Counted from the stretch's first letter, positions 51,082 through 60,815 are shown. The stretch: 64,000 bases of DNA from Candidatus Gastranaerophilales bacterium (GCA_944325005.1 CALUYO010000001.1:62001-126000); one strand, 5' to 3'. The notes: a model not told the origin generated them from the sequence alone. Numbers and translations are program-made.

Positions 51082-53862
51082 ATGTCTTATCAAAGTGAAG
51101 CAGAGTTAGAGAAGCAATTAATAAACAAGTTGTCTTCTCAAGGATATAGCTATATAAAACTTGAGGATTACAAAGCTCTTGAAAATAATTTTAGAGTAGA
51201 GCTTAACAACATTAATAAAAGCATCCTTGAAGGTGTTGATTTATCAGATAAAGAGTTTGAAAGAATCCTGATATATCTTAACGGTAAAACAGTTTATCAA
51301 TCTGCAAAACAACTTAGAGATCAGTTCATTTTAGATAGAGATAACGGCAAGCAAGTATATATAAATTTTCTTAATGAAAATCCTGAAAATAATGTTTATC
51401 AAATAACAAACCAAGTAACCGTTCAAGGCAAATATGTTAATAGATATGATGTTACTATCTTGATAAACGGTTTACCTCTTGTTCAAATTGAACTCAAAAG
51501 ACGTGGGGTAGATATTAACCAAGCTATAAATCAAATAGACAGATACAGACAGCATTCTTTTAAAGAGCTTTTTAAATATATTCAAATTTTTGTAGTTTCT
51601 AATGGCGTTGAAACTCGATATTTCACCAATACTAACGAGCCCAGAATAATGAAGTCTTTGACTTTTTATTGGACAAGAGAAGATAACGAGCGTATGAACA
51701 TACTTGAAAACTTCTCTTCTGAATTTTTAGAGAAAAACCGCCTGTTAAAAATGATAACTAAGTATATGGTTATCAATGATACTGATAAATGCTTAATTGT
51801 AATGCGACCTTATCAGGTTTATGCAACAGAAGCACTTATAAGACAAGCTCTAAACACTAATTCTAACGGCTATATTTGGCATACAACAGGTTCAGGAAAA
51901 ACATTAACAAGCTGGAAATGTGCAAACTTGCTAAAGAACGAATCAAGTATAGCAAAAGTTTTCTTTTTGATAGATAGAAAAGACCTTGATACTCAAACGA
52001 TTGAAGAATTTAACAAATTTGAAAAAGATTGCGTTGATAATACAGACGATACAAAGGTTCTTGTAAAACAAGTTAAAGATCCAAATAAAAAACTTATCGT
52101 AACAACTATTCAAAAGATGGCAAAAGCTCTAAGTACTAAAAAATATTTAGAAGTAATGGACAAATATAAAAACGATAAAGTTATTTTCATTATAGATGAG
52201 TGCCATCGTTCACAATTTGGTGAAATGCATAACCAAATAAAAAGATACTTTGTCAATGCTCAATATTTTGGTTTTACTGGAACACCTCGTTTTGTAGAAA
52301 ATAAATCTCAAGATGGTAGAACAACTGCCGATATGTTCCAAAAACTTCTTCATGCATACTTAATTAAAAATGCTATCCATGATCATAATGTTTTAGGGTT
52401 TTCGATTGAATACATCCAAACTTATGAGGGTGAATATGACGAAAATGATGACACTAAAGTAGAGGGTATTGATACTGAAGAAGTCTTTATGGCTGATGAA
52501 AGAATTAATATGATTGCAAATCATATCATTAATCACCATTCTCTGAAGACAAGAAATGGTAAATATACTTCTATTTTTGCGGTTTCATCAATTCCTCTTC
52601 TGATAAAATATTATGACACTTTTAAAAAGTTAAAAGATGAAGGCAAGCATAATTATAATATTGCAGCTGTTTATTCTTACGGTAGTAACGAGGATTTATC
52701 TAATAAAGAAGAGCATTCAAGGGATAGCTTAGAAAGAATTATAAAAGATTATAATCAAATGTTTGAAACAAACTTTGATACAAACACTTTTAGTGCTTAT
52801 AATAAAGATATTTCAAACAGATTAAAGCAAAAGAAAAACCCCCAGATTGATATTCTGTTAGTTGTAAATATGTATCTTACAGGGTTTGATTCAAGACCTT
52901 TGAATACCTTATATGTTGATAAAAACTTGGATTGGCATAACTTATTGCAAGCATTTTCAAGGACAAACAGGGTTGAAAAAGAGACAAAACCGTTTGGGAA
53001 TATTGTTTGTTATAGAAACCTTAAAAAGAAAACAGATGATGCTATAAAACTATTCAGCCAAACAGATAAAGCAGAAGAAGTCTTAGTTAAAGATTATGAC
53101 TATTATAAAGACCAATTTGAACAATACGCAGCTGAACTTTATAAAATGGCTTCAACTCCCCAAGCTGTTGATGGCTTGATGGATGAAAACGACCAAGCAA
53201 AATTTGTCATAGCTTTTAGAGAATTGTCAAAGATACTTTTAATCCTAAAAACCTTTGTTGAATTTAGTTGGGAAGATTTAGAGCTTACAATGACACAACA
53301 AAGTTATGAAGATTATAAAAGTAGATACTTAACAATAAATGACAATATAAGAAAAGTAAAACAAGCTGAAAAGGTTTCTATACTTAATGACATAGATTTT
53401 TCTATTGAAATTATTCAAACTGATAAAATTAATGTCGCATACATTATGAACCTTTTAAGAAACATTGATTTTACAGACCACGAACAAAAAGAGAAAGACA
53501 TTAAGAATATATATAAGGAGCTTGATAGAAGCGACAACCCTGAATTAAGAAGAAAAGTTGATTTAATTAAACAATTCATAGGTGAAGTTGTTCCAAAAAT
53601 GTCTGCTGATGATTCAGTTGATGAAGAATATTCTAATTTTGAAACAGCTCAAAGAAATAAGGAAATTGAAGACTTTGCTTTTGAAAACAAACTTGAACCT
53701 GATTTCATAAAGAATTCCATAAATGATTATGAATTTACGGAAATTTTAGACAAGGACAAAATCAGAGAAGGAATTACAAGTGAAATTCCATATTTCAAGA
53801 AAAAATCCTTAGTTGAAAAGATTATGGAATTTATCATAAATAATGTTACTAAATATCAATAA
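51082..53862 (+). CDS. hsdR: type I restriction endonuclease subunit R
   Basis: This 926-residue protein is the nuclease and translocase of a type I R-M complex. The N-terminal PD-(D/E)XK domain includes 'GLPLVQIELKRRG' (about 131-143). The helicase has Walker A 'WHTTGSGKTLTSWK' (about 269), DEAH-type box 'IIDECHRSQFGEM' (about 371), 'FGFTGTPRF' and 'LLQAFSRTNRVEKE'. The C-terminus is helical. GGGGAG precedes the ATG. It starts the hsdR-DUF262-hsdM-cargo-hsdS unit; gene spacing of 1-15 bp suggests a single transcript. Confidence 0.95.
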   Translation: MSYQSEAELEKQLINKLSSQGYSYIKLEDYKALENNFRVELNNINKSILEGVDLSDKEFERILIYLNGKTVYQSAKQLRDQFILDRDNGKQVYINFLNENPENNVYQITNQVTVQGKYVNRYDVTILINGLPLVQIELKRRGVDINQAINQIDRYRQHSFKELFKYIQIFVVSNGVETRYFTNTNEPRIMKSLTFYWTREDNERMNILENFSSEFLEKNRLLKMITKYMVINDTDKCLIVMRPYQVYATEALIRQALNTNSNGYIWHTTGSGKTLTSWKCANLLKNESSIAKVFFLIDRKDLDTQTIEEFNKFEKDCVDNTDDTKVLVKQVKDPNKKLIVTTIQKMAKALSTKKYLEVMDKYKNDKVIFIIDECHRSQFGEMHNQIKRYFVNAQYFGFTGTPRFVENKSQDGRTTADMFQKLLHAYLIKNAIHDHNVLGFSIEYIQTYEGEYDENDDTKVEGIDTEEVFMADERINMIANHIINHHSLKTRNGKYTSIFAVSSIPLLIKYYDTFKKLKDEGKHNYNIAAVYSYGSNEDLSNKEEHSRDSLERIIKDYNQMFETNFDTNTFSAYNKDISNRLKQKKNPQIDILLVVNMYLTGFDSRPLNTLYVDKNLDWHNLLQAFSRTNRVEKETKPFGNIVCYRNLKKKTDDAIKLFSQTDKAEEVLVKDYDYYKDQFEQYAAELYKMASTPQAVDGLMDENDQAKFVIAFRELSKILLILKTFVEFSWEDLELTMTQQSYEDYKSRYLTINDNIRKVKQAEKVSILNDIDFSIEIIQTDKINVAYIMNLLRNIDFTDHEQKEKDIKNIYKELDRSDNPELRRKVDLIKQFIGEVVPKMSADDSVDEEYSNFETAQRNKEIEDFAFENKLEPDFIKNSINDYEFTEILDKDKIREGITSEIPYFKKKSLVEKIMEFIINNVTKYQ

Positions 53863-53873
53863 AGGTTATAAAT

Positions 53874-55709
53874 ATGAGAAAAATTGATGGAAAAGAAAAG
53901 ACATTAAGAGAATTGCTCCAAAACCAGCAATATACTATACAATATTATCAAAGAGAATATAGATGGGGAACAAAGCAAATACTAGAATTACTTTCAGATT
54001 TAACAGATGAGTTCTTATCTTATTATAGTGAAAACGATGAAAGAAAGGCTGTTAAAAATTACGGATATTATTATTTGGGTAGTATTATCAGGACAAATAA
54101 TAATGCGGGGAATGCTATTATTGATGGGCAACAACGTCTAACATCAATAACATTATTGTTAATATATATAAATAACCTACAAAAAGAGCGAGAAGATAAA
54201 GTTAATATTGAAAACTTGATATATTCTGAAACTTATGGTGAGAAATCTTTTAATTTATCAGTTCCAGAAAGAGAGGTATGTTTAAATGCTCTATTCAATA
54301 ATCAAAACTTTGACATATCCAACCAAAATGATAGTATTAAAAATATTTATAATCGATATCAAGATATAAAAAACAATCTATCTGATGATATTATCGGGAA
54401 AGCTCTTCCTTATTTTACTGATTGGTTAATTAATAATGTTTATTTTGTCGAAATTGTTGCTACTACAGAACAAGATGCTCACAAAATATTTGTGACTATG
54501 AATGATAGGGGGCTTAGTTTAACTCCTGCTGAAATGTTAAAAGGCTATATCTTATCTGAAATAGAATTAGATGAAACTCGTGATAAAGCTAACCAAAAAT
54601 GGAAAGAAGTAATTCAATCTATAAATGATTTGAGTGAAGATAATAAAACATTAAGTGAAGACTTTTTCAAGAATTGGTTTAGAGCACAATATGCTGAAAG
54701 TATAAGAGAAAATAAAAAGGGAGCAAAACCCGAAGATTTTGATTTAATTGGTACAGAATTTCATAAATGGGTAAGAGATAATCATGAAAAACTGGGTTTA
54801 GCTTCAAAAAAAGATTACTCCCAGTTTACATTAAAAACGTTACCAACTTTTGCAAATATTTATATAACATTAAAAAAAGCTTCTACCGAATTAAATAAAA
54901 ACTATCCGGAAGTCTTTTATAATGCTAGTAGAGATTTTACATTTCAGTATCAACTAATTTTAGCAAGTATTGATGCAGATGACACTCAAGAAATAATTTC
55001 CAAAAAAATTAAAATTGTATCAAAGTTTATCGATATTTATATAACTCAAAGAGTTGTGAACTATAAAACCGTAAATTATTCAACAATTAAAAATGCGGTA
55101 TTTAATATATCTAAGAAAATAAGAAGGCAGTCTATAGACAGTTTAAAAAGTATTTTAACTAATGAACTTATTAATCTGGAATATCAATTAAATACTTTTA
55201 AAGATTTTGCTCTCAATAATTTTACTAATAGGTATATTAGACACATGTTGGCACGAATGACTAATTATATAGAAGAGTGTTGTGACGTTCCACAGACATC
55301 TTTTGAAAAATATATTGATAGAAATAGAACAAATGGTTATGACATAGAACATATAATTCCAGACAACTATGAGATGGTAAAAGACTATTTTGACAATGAA
55401 AAAGATTTTTATGATACAAGAAATAATTTAGGGAATTTAATTCTTTTACCTGCAGATAAAAACAGAAGTATACAAGATTTACCATATACTGAAAAATTAA
55501 AAACATATGCTGGAGATAATATTTTAGCGAAGTCTTTATGTGATGGATTTTATGCAAATAATCCAAGATTCAAACAATGGTGTGCAGAAGAAAATATTAA
55601 TTTCCAACCAATAAAAGAATTTACTAAAATTTCAATATTTGAAAGGCAAAAAATTTATGAACAACTTGTAAATAAATTATGGAATATTGAATTAATTAAC
55701 CAGATATAA
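53874..55709 (+). CDS. DUF262/DUF1524 protein (GmrSD-like) inside the R-M operon
   Basis: This 611-residue protein has an N-terminal DUF262 domain, 'YQREYRWGTKQI' and 'AIIDGQQRLTSITLLL' (about 82-97, the DGQQR NTPase motif). The C-terminal DUF1524 has an HNH-type site: 'YDIEHIIPDNYEM' (about 488), then 'NNLGNLILLPADKNRS'. GmrSD-type proteins cut modified phage DNA; others (for example BrxU-like) act beside BREX or R-M. It sits 11 bp after hsdR and 9 bp before hsdM, so it is expressed with them. Confidence 0.85.
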   Translation: MRKIDGKEKTLRELLQNQQYTIQYYQREYRWGTKQILELLSDLTDEFLSYYSENDERKAVKNYGYYYLGSIIRTNNNAGNAIIDGQQRLTSITLLLIYINNLQKEREDKVNIENLIYSETYGEKSFNLSVPEREVCLNALFNNQNFDISNQNDSIKNIYNRYQDIKNNLSDDIIGKALPYFTDWLINNVYFVEIVATTEQDAHKIFVTMNDRGLSLTPAEMLKGYILSEIELDETRDKANQKWKEVIQSINDLSEDNKTLSEDFFKNWFRAQYAESIRENKKGAKPEDFDLIGTEFHKWVRDNHEKLGLASKKDYSQFTLKTLPTFANIYITLKKASTELNKNYPEVFYNASRDFTFQYQLILASIDADDTQEIISKKIKIVSKFIDIYITQRVVNYKTVNYSTIKNAVFNISKKIRRQSIDSLKSILTNELINLEYQLNTFKDFALNNFTNRYIRHMLARMTNYIEECCDVPQTSFEKYIDRNRTNGYDIEHIIPDNYEMVKDYFDNEKDFYDTRNNLGNLILLPADKNRSIQDLPYTEKLKTYAGDNILAKSLCDGFYANNPRFKQWCAEENINFQPIKEFTKISIFERQKIYEQLVNKLWNIELINQI

Positions 55710-55718
55710 GGAGTAGCG

Positions 55719-57266
55719 ATGAGTACAGTACAAATACAAAAGGAACAAAAATCTGAACTTCATACAAAGCTTTGGGAAATGGCAAACGAGCTTCGTGGAA
55801 ATATGGAGGCTTATGAGTTCAAAAACTACATTTTGGGCTTAATCTTCTATCGCTACTTGTCTGAGAGAACCCAAAACTATATCAATGAGCTTTTAAAAAA
55901 CGATAATATCACTTATGAAGAGGCTTGGAAAAGAGATGACTACAAAGAAGCCTTGAGCGAAGACTGCTTAGACCATCTTGGATATATCATAGAACCTAAG
56001 TATCTGTTTTCAAATTTGATTAAAATGATTGCAAAGGGTGAATTTGGTATAGATTACCTTGAAAAAGCCATTTCATCGATTACAGAATCCACAATAGGAC
56101 AAGAATCCGAACAAGACTTTGACGGTCTTTGGGAAGATATGGATTTAAAGTCCTCAAAGCTTGGCAAAATGGTAAGCGAAAAATCTAAACTTATTGCTAA
56201 AATCTTGAATACTATTAATACAATAGATTTTCACCTTGAAAATATGGAACTCGATGTTCTTGGTGATGCTTATGAATACCTTATCGGTATGTTTGCACAA
56301 ACTGCAGGCAAAAAAGGCGGAGAATTCTATACTCCTGTTAATATGTCAAAACTTGTTGCAAGACTTGCAACAGTCGGTTTAACAGAAGCAAGAACGGTTT
56401 CAGATTGTGCTTGCGGTTCAGGCGGTTTGCTTTTACAAGTTGGTAAATACTGCAAAGTTGGTCAATACTTCGGTCAAGAACTTACAAGTACAACCTACAA
56501 CCTTGCAAGAATGAATATGTTGCTCCATGGTATAGACTACAAAAAATTTGAAATTCTAAATGTTGATACTCTTGAAAAAGACCAAAATCCTGATAGACAA
56601 TATACAGTTCAAGTCGCAAACCCGCCTTATTCGACTTCTTGGTCTGCAAACCCTAAGTTTTTAGATGATGACAGATTTTCTGTTTATGGAAAACTTGCAC
56701 CAAAATCCACAGCCGATTTTGCCTTTGTGCAACATATGATTTATCATATGGCAGAGGATGGAAGAATAGCTGTATTATTACCTCATGGAGTTTTGTTTAG
56801 AGGTAATGCAGAAGAAACAATAAGAAAACATATTGTTAAAAATATGAATTACTTGGACGCAGTAATTGGTTTGCCTGCAAATTGTTTCCAAGGGACTTCA
56901 ATCCCAGTATGTTGTTTAATCCTAAAAAGAGAAAGAAACGGCAACAGCGGAAATATTTGTTTCATAGATGCTTCAAAATACTATGTTCAAGGTAAAAACC
57001 AAAACTCTATATCTGATGAAGATATTGAAAGAATAGTTTCAGCTTATTCTGAACGTAAAGAAATTGAAAAATTCTGCCATATTGCAACTATGGAAGAAAT
57101 AGAAGAAAACGACTACAACTTGAACATTCCTCGCTATGTAGATACTTTTGAACCTGAGCCCGAAGTTGATTTACAAGCTGTAAAGGAAAGCATTAAAACC
57201 CACAAAACCAATATCCAAAAACTAGAGCAAGAAGTCCAAACTTACTTGGATGAGTTGGGGGTGTAG
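55719..57266 (+). CDS. hsdM: type I DNA methyltransferase subunit M
   Basis: This 515-residue protein has an N-terminal HsdM helical domain (about 10-150) and then an N6-adenine methyltransferase with SAM motif 'DCACGSGGLLLQVGKY' (about 228) and catalytic 'VANPPYSTSW' (NPPY, about 299). The C-terminal coiled helix ends 'VQTYLDELGV', which contacts HsdS. The last 30 bp of the gene recur, with changes, at 60089-60118 and in part at 58851-58866. AAGGAG precedes the ATG. Confidence 0.95.
   Translation: MSTVQIQKEQKSELHTKLWEMANELRGNMEAYEFKNYILGLIFYRYLSERTQNYINELLKNDNITYEEAWKRDDYKEALSEDCLDHLGYIIEPKYLFSNLIKMIAKGEFGIDYLEKAISSITESTIGQESEQDFDGLWEDMDLKSSKLGKMVSEKSKLIAKILNTINTIDFHLENMELDVLGDAYEYLIGMFAQTAGKKGGEFYTPVNMSKLVARLATVGLTEARTVSDCACGSGGLLLQVGKYCKVGQYFGQELTSTTYNLARMNMLLHGIDYKKFEILNVDTLEKDQNPDRQYTVQVANPPYSTSWSANPKFLDDDRFSVYGKLAPKSTADFAFVQHMIYHMAEDGRIAVLLPHGVLFRGNAEETIRKHIVKNMNYLDAVIGLPANCFQGTSIPVCCLILKRERNGNSGNICFIDASKYYVQGKNQNSISDEDIERIVSAYSERKEIEKFCHIATMEEIEENDYNLNIPRYVDTFEPEPEVDLQAVKESIKTHKTNIQKLEQEVQTYLDELGV
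57246..57266 (+). repeat. hsdM-end repeat, copy 1 (native)
   Basis: TTGGATGAGTTGGGGGTGTAG encodes the last hsdM codons. Copy 3 at 60089-60118 matches the last 30 bp at about 26 of 30 positions. Copy 2 at 58851-58866 matches 14 of 16. Confidence 0.8.
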
Positions 57267-57267
57267 A

Positions 57268-57798
57268 ATGTGTATCAATGAGATAAAATTGTTTTCAGAT
57301 ATTCTAAGTAACTTAAGTATTATAATTGCGGCAATTATCGCTTGTACGACTTTCAAATTTAAACTTGGTGTTGATGAAAGAAAATTATATTTAGATAATG
57401 CCAATAAGGTAAGAGAAGTACTTAGCAATGTAATGAAATATGCTAGAATTGATGATGAACATTTAGTTCAAATTGGTATAGCTTTTGAAGAAGCTTCTTT
57501 ATATTTGAATAAGGATATAGTTGATTTTATAGATGAAATTCGTGAATCTTTAATACGATTGTTTTGTATTCAGCTTGAATTAACGAATTTGCCAGTAGGA
57601 GAAAAACGTTCTAAACTTTGTGAAGAAATGGGGGATATCCTTAAAAAATTAGGAGATTATTCCAAAGAGTCTACTATGATATATAGAAGACATATTGTTT
57701 CTGAGCCATTAGAAGTATTTTACAAAGTTAAAAAGAAACTCAATGACTTCAAAAAAGAGAAAATACAAGATATAAAAAGCGGGAGAAAAAATCAATGA
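57268..57798 (+). CDS. small membrane-anchored protein, cargo module A
   Basis: This protein has 176 residues from the ATG at 57268, one base after the hsdM stop. The single N-terminal helix (about 8-28, 'LSNLSIIIAAIIACTTF') is followed by a helical cytoplasmic domain rich in charged residues. No family is recognised. It overlaps the HEPN gene by 4 bp, so the two are translationally coupled and may act together, for example as an anchor or regulator of the HEPN protein. Confidence 0.65.
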   Translation: MCINEIKLFSDILSNLSIIIAAIIACTTFKFKLGVDERKLYLDNANKVREVLSNVMKYARIDDEHLVQIGIAFEEASLYLNKDIVDFIDEIRESLIRLFCIQLELTNLPVGEKRSKLCEEMGDILKKLGDYSKESTMIYRRHIVSEPLEVFYKVKKKLNDFKKEKIQDIKSGRKNQ

Positions 57799-58847
57799 AT
57801 TTTGCTAGAGCATTAAAATATCATGTATTTGTTCCTTTGTATAATATTGAAGTTGTAGATAATCTCATAAATACAACGATTTTTGACAATTATAAGATTA
57901 TAAAAAGTGAAAATTTAGAATTAGAATATGGACAATATCTATATAAAGAAGATTATTTCGCTAGACAACTTTTTCAAGATATTTCTGAAAGACATCCTGA
58001 TAAATTACTATGGTATCCTAATGCTCAATATGTCTTGTGTACAGAATTTATAATTAAAGATGATAAAGAAATATATACCCAAAAAGTCCATGAAACTAGA
58101 CAAAATGTATGTAACATAGTTTTTGCATTAAGGCTTATTAGTAAAGGACGTTGTCAAATTTACAACGGGTATTATTTTACGGAAGGATATTCTGCCTGTG
58201 TTCAATTTAAAGTATCATCTCAATTATTAAATATAAATCTTGCACATAGAACATTTAAAAATACTTTAGTTGTTGAAAATTTGTATAATTTAACTGTTAA
58301 TAAATTAATTGAAGCCACAAATTTATTTAAAATATTACAAACATTACCTAAAGATAGCTACGCCGTGCCTGTTGTATATTTTAACAAGTATTATGATTCA
58401 CTTTTGCCTCATGAAAGAATTATTCAACTTGCAATATTCTTAGAAAGTACATTATTAGCTGGACAAGCAGATGAATTAAACTATCGGTTATATCTAAGAG
58501 CAAGTGCATTTCTAGGAAAAGATGTTAGCAAAATACTAAAACTGTTTTATGCTGTCCGTAGCCAAATAGTTCATAATGGGCATATTATGAAAAATAAAGA
58601 TGGAAAAGATATTATTAAAAAACTAAAAAAACTTATAAATTCAGATAGGGAAGATGAAACAGAATTGCTATTCTACTTTGTGAATGATTATGTTGAACCA
58701 ATTATTAGGGACTTATTCCATAAATCAATTTTGTTAATTAATTCTGGTGCAATTAATAACTTTGAAGATTTAACACAAAAACTTGATACTTTCATTATGA
58801 AACAAATTACCAAGGAAAGTTTTGAGATTAGTAATAACGATAAATAA
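57795..58847 (+). CDS. HEPN-domain protein, cargo module A
   Basis: This protein has 350 residues. The C-terminal helical domain carries 'LFYAVRSQIVHNGHIM' (about 251-266): R-x4-H is the HEPN RNase motif, in the context typical of ApeA-type HEPN proteins ('LNYRLYLRASAFLG' upstream). The N-terminal 200 residues are alpha/beta and unassigned. Abortive-infection RNases often look like this, and the location inside an R-M locus fits. Nuclease activity is a prediction. Confidence 0.7.
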   Translation: MNFARALKYHVFVPLYNIEVVDNLINTTIFDNYKIIKSENLELEYGQYLYKEDYFARQLFQDISERHPDKLLWYPNAQYVLCTEFIIKDDKEIYTQKVHETRQNVCNIVFALRLISKGRCQIYNGYYFTEGYSACVQFKVSSQLLNINLAHRTFKNTLVVENLYNLTVNKLIEATNLFKILQTLPKDSYAVPVVYFNKYYDSLLPHERIIQLAIFLESTLLAGQADELNYRLYLRASAFLGKDVSKILKLFYAVRSQIVHNGHIMKNKDGKDIIKKLKKLINSDREDETELLFYFVNDYVEPIIRDLFHKSILLINSGAINNFEDLTQKLDTFIMKQITKESFEISNNDK

Positions 58848-58850
58848 AAT

Positions 58851-58866
58851 TTGGATGAGTTAGGAG
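58851..58866 (+). repeat. hsdM-end-like repeat, copy 2
   Basis: TTGGATGAGTTAGGAG resembles the hsdM end TTGGATGAGTTGGGGG (14 of 16). It lies just before the SIR2-like gene and supplies part of its ribosome-binding site. Confidence 0.55.
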
Positions 58867-58875
58867 GTGAGAAAG

Positions 58876-60042
58876 ATGAAATTAAAAATTGATGAAAAAA
58901 GTATGTTGAAATGTTTTAATAAAGAATTCTGTGCTTTTTTGGATAATCATATTTTTATATTAGGAGCAGGCTTTTCTAAAGCAATAAACCCAGAATATCC
59001 AACTTTAAAAGAATTAAGTGATGCCATAGAAAAAAAATATAAAACAATTGCAGATGATGATAATTCAGATTTTGATAAAGCTACATCTTGTATTGCAAAG
59101 TATTATTTTTCAATTCCAAATTCAATTAGAAATAATTTTGAAAATTTACTTACTTATTTACATTCAAACTTTCCTTGGAAAACTTCTGTTGAACAAAATT
59201 TGGATAAAGCTTTATATAACGATATATTGAAACAGCTATTAGAAGTATTTGAAGATTTGCCTCAACAATCCAACAATAAATTTTTAGCATTAGGAGAGTT
59301 TATGCATCTTAAAGAATCAATATGTATAACATTTAACTATGATTTATTATTAGAAAATCTACTTAGTCGAACTTCTTATGATAATGATTTCTTAGTCTCC
59401 GATTTTAATTTTGTCGATTATAAATATAAAAATTATTACAGAATTCACTTAGAAAATTTTAATGTTGGAGATTATTTAGATAATGATAATACTTCAGATG
59501 TTTCTGTTCTAAAATTGCATGGGTCAGTTAACTGGATATATAAATCTAACAGTACACCTGATAAAATATTATTTAATGCAACAACAAAAAATTATAGTGT
59601 ACCAGAAGGCTATTCTCCATATATAGTTCCACCAGTTAACGACAAAACCTGTTTTTATAATAATGCTTATTTAAATCAACTTTGGTATAAGGCAAAAGAA
59701 GCATTGGAAATGGCTGACAATATATATATCATTGGCTATTCTTTTCCTAAGACCGATTTATCTTGCGAGTTTTTAATGAAATTTGCATTACAAAGTGACT
59801 GGTTTAATGATAAGATGAAGCGGAATATTTATTATATAAATTTGAAAGAAAATAATAGTCTAAAGGCTTTATGTAATAACAATAATATAAAACTAGAGCA
59901 AATAACTTGTAAAAATTGTGCACATTATAAAAGAGCTGGAATAAGTTCATATTGTAAGAATTGCAAAGATACTCCTTTAGATAAATTTATTAGAAGAGTA
60001 ATAAATAAAAAGTTAAAAGAGGATAAAGCTGATGAAATTTAA
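58876..60042 (+). CDS. SIR2-like NADase-type protein, cargo module B
   Basis: This protein has 388 residues from the ATG at 58876, with AGGAGGT 7 nt upstream. The SIR2-type Rossmann motifs are 'IFILGAGFSKAINPEYPT' (about 26), 'ICITFNYDLLLENLL' (about 150), 'LKLHGSVNW' (catalytic-type His, about 213) and 'IYIIGYSFPKTD' (about 283). Many anti-phage systems use such domains to deplete NAD+. The C-terminus has four cysteines in CxxC...CxxC ('CKNCAHYKRAGISSYCKNC'), a likely zinc finger, which is unusual. Confidence 0.85.
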   Translation: MKLKIDEKSMLKCFNKEFCAFLDNHIFILGAGFSKAINPEYPTLKELSDAIEKKYKTIADDDNSDFDKATSCIAKYYFSIPNSIRNNFENLLTYLHSNFPWKTSVEQNLDKALYNDILKQLLEVFEDLPQQSNNKFLALGEFMHLKESICITFNYDLLLENLLSRTSYDNDFLVSDFNFVDYKYKNYYRIHLENFNVGDYLDNDNTSDVSVLKLHGSVNWIYKSNSTPDKILFNATTKNYSVPEGYSPYIVPPVNDKTCFYNNAYLNQLWYKAKEALEMADNIYIIGYSFPKTDLSCEFLMKFALQSDWFNDKMKRNIYYINLKENNSLKALCNNNNIKLEQITCKNCAHYKRAGISSYCKNCKDTPLDKFIRRVINKKLKEDKADEI

Positions 60043-60118
60043 ATTAAGATTTAAAAATAAAGGAATATTTCAATTTATATTGAAACAGCAAGCCTACTTG
60101 TATAAGTTGGGGGTGTAG
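60032..60118 (+). pseudogene. recombination scar ORF: hsdS start joined to hsdM end (28 codons)
   Basis: The frame begins MKFKLRFKNKG, close to the real HsdS start (MTKPKLRFKDKNG); the DNA AAATTAAGATTTAAAAATAA matches hsdS at 61617-61636 except one base. It ends 'QQAYLYKLGV' stop, matching the HsdM end 'VQTYLDELGV'; about 26 of the last 30 bp agree. AGAGGA precedes the ATG. The simplest reading is a fusion between one cluster's hsdS start and another cluster's hsdM end. Confidence 0.75.
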
Positions 60119-60119
60119 G

Positions 60120-60815
60120 ATGGGAGAATTAATTAGAAAAACTTGGAAAGATACATTTGCACAATATTTAATTGATAGTGGCAAAAATGCAGCAGATATT
60201 GTAGATTTTGTAGAAAATCCTTTAGGACTGTGTAAAAAAGCACTTGAAACAATAGAAGAACATAATAGAGATAGATTTATTCAAGAAGTTCTTGATGGTT
60301 TGAAAGATGTTGATACCAAAAGTCTTGATGCAGAAAAGTCATTACAACGTTTATATAAATCTGTTCAAGTTATTGCCAAAGCTATGACACAAGATAAACT
60401 CAATCGTTTCAAAAATTTGACTATCAATGGTATAATTAACCAAAATAGTTTATCAGATGATAACTATGATTTATTTGTTAGATTAACAGATACATTGGTA
60501 GATATGGAATATGTCTATTTATATACTTTTGCAAAATATATTCCAATTGCAATTTCAAGAGATAATACAGAATCAACAAGAACTGCTTTAAACGATGGAA
60601 AGAGAAGAGCAGAACAGGAATTACAAGAACAATATCAGATAAGTGATTCTAATCTTAGTTTTATAAGATATTCACTTGCAGGTTATGGATTAGTCAATTT
60701 AACTGCTGCAGTTTGTGGATTAGCTTTTAATGGATTATCCGATATTGCTTATGAATATATTAAGTTTGTACAAGAGAATCAACAAAATGCGGATGATTTA
60801 GGGGGTATAGTATGA
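60120..60815 (+). CDS. hypothetical protein, cargo module C
   Basis: This 231-residue protein is mostly helical: 'KTWKDTFAQYLIDSGKNAAD' near the start, and a weakly hydrophobic helix near 'RYSLAGYGLVNLTAAVCGLA' (about 182-201). I recognise no family. It starts 1 bp after the scar ORF, where the hsdM end copy supplies the GGGGG-type ribosome-binding region, and overlaps the next gene by 4 bp. Together they look like a two-gene module. Confidence 0.65.
   Translation: MGELIRKTWKDTFAQYLIDSGKNAADIVDFVENPLGLCKKALETIEEHNRDRFIQEVLDGLKDVDTKSLDAEKSLQRLYKSVQVIAKAMTQDKLNRFKNLTINGIINQNSLSDDNYDLFVRLTDTLVDMEYVYLYTFAKYIPIAISRDNTESTRTALNDGKRRAEQELQEQYQISDSNLSFIRYSLAGYGLVNLTAAVCGLAFNGLSDIAYEYIKFVQENQQNADDLGGIV

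Noticed and set aside
57250-57267. ATG at 57250 as start of the module A membrane protein
   Set aside because: It lies inside the hsdM end; the ATG at 57268 directly after the stop is better placed behind GGGGG.
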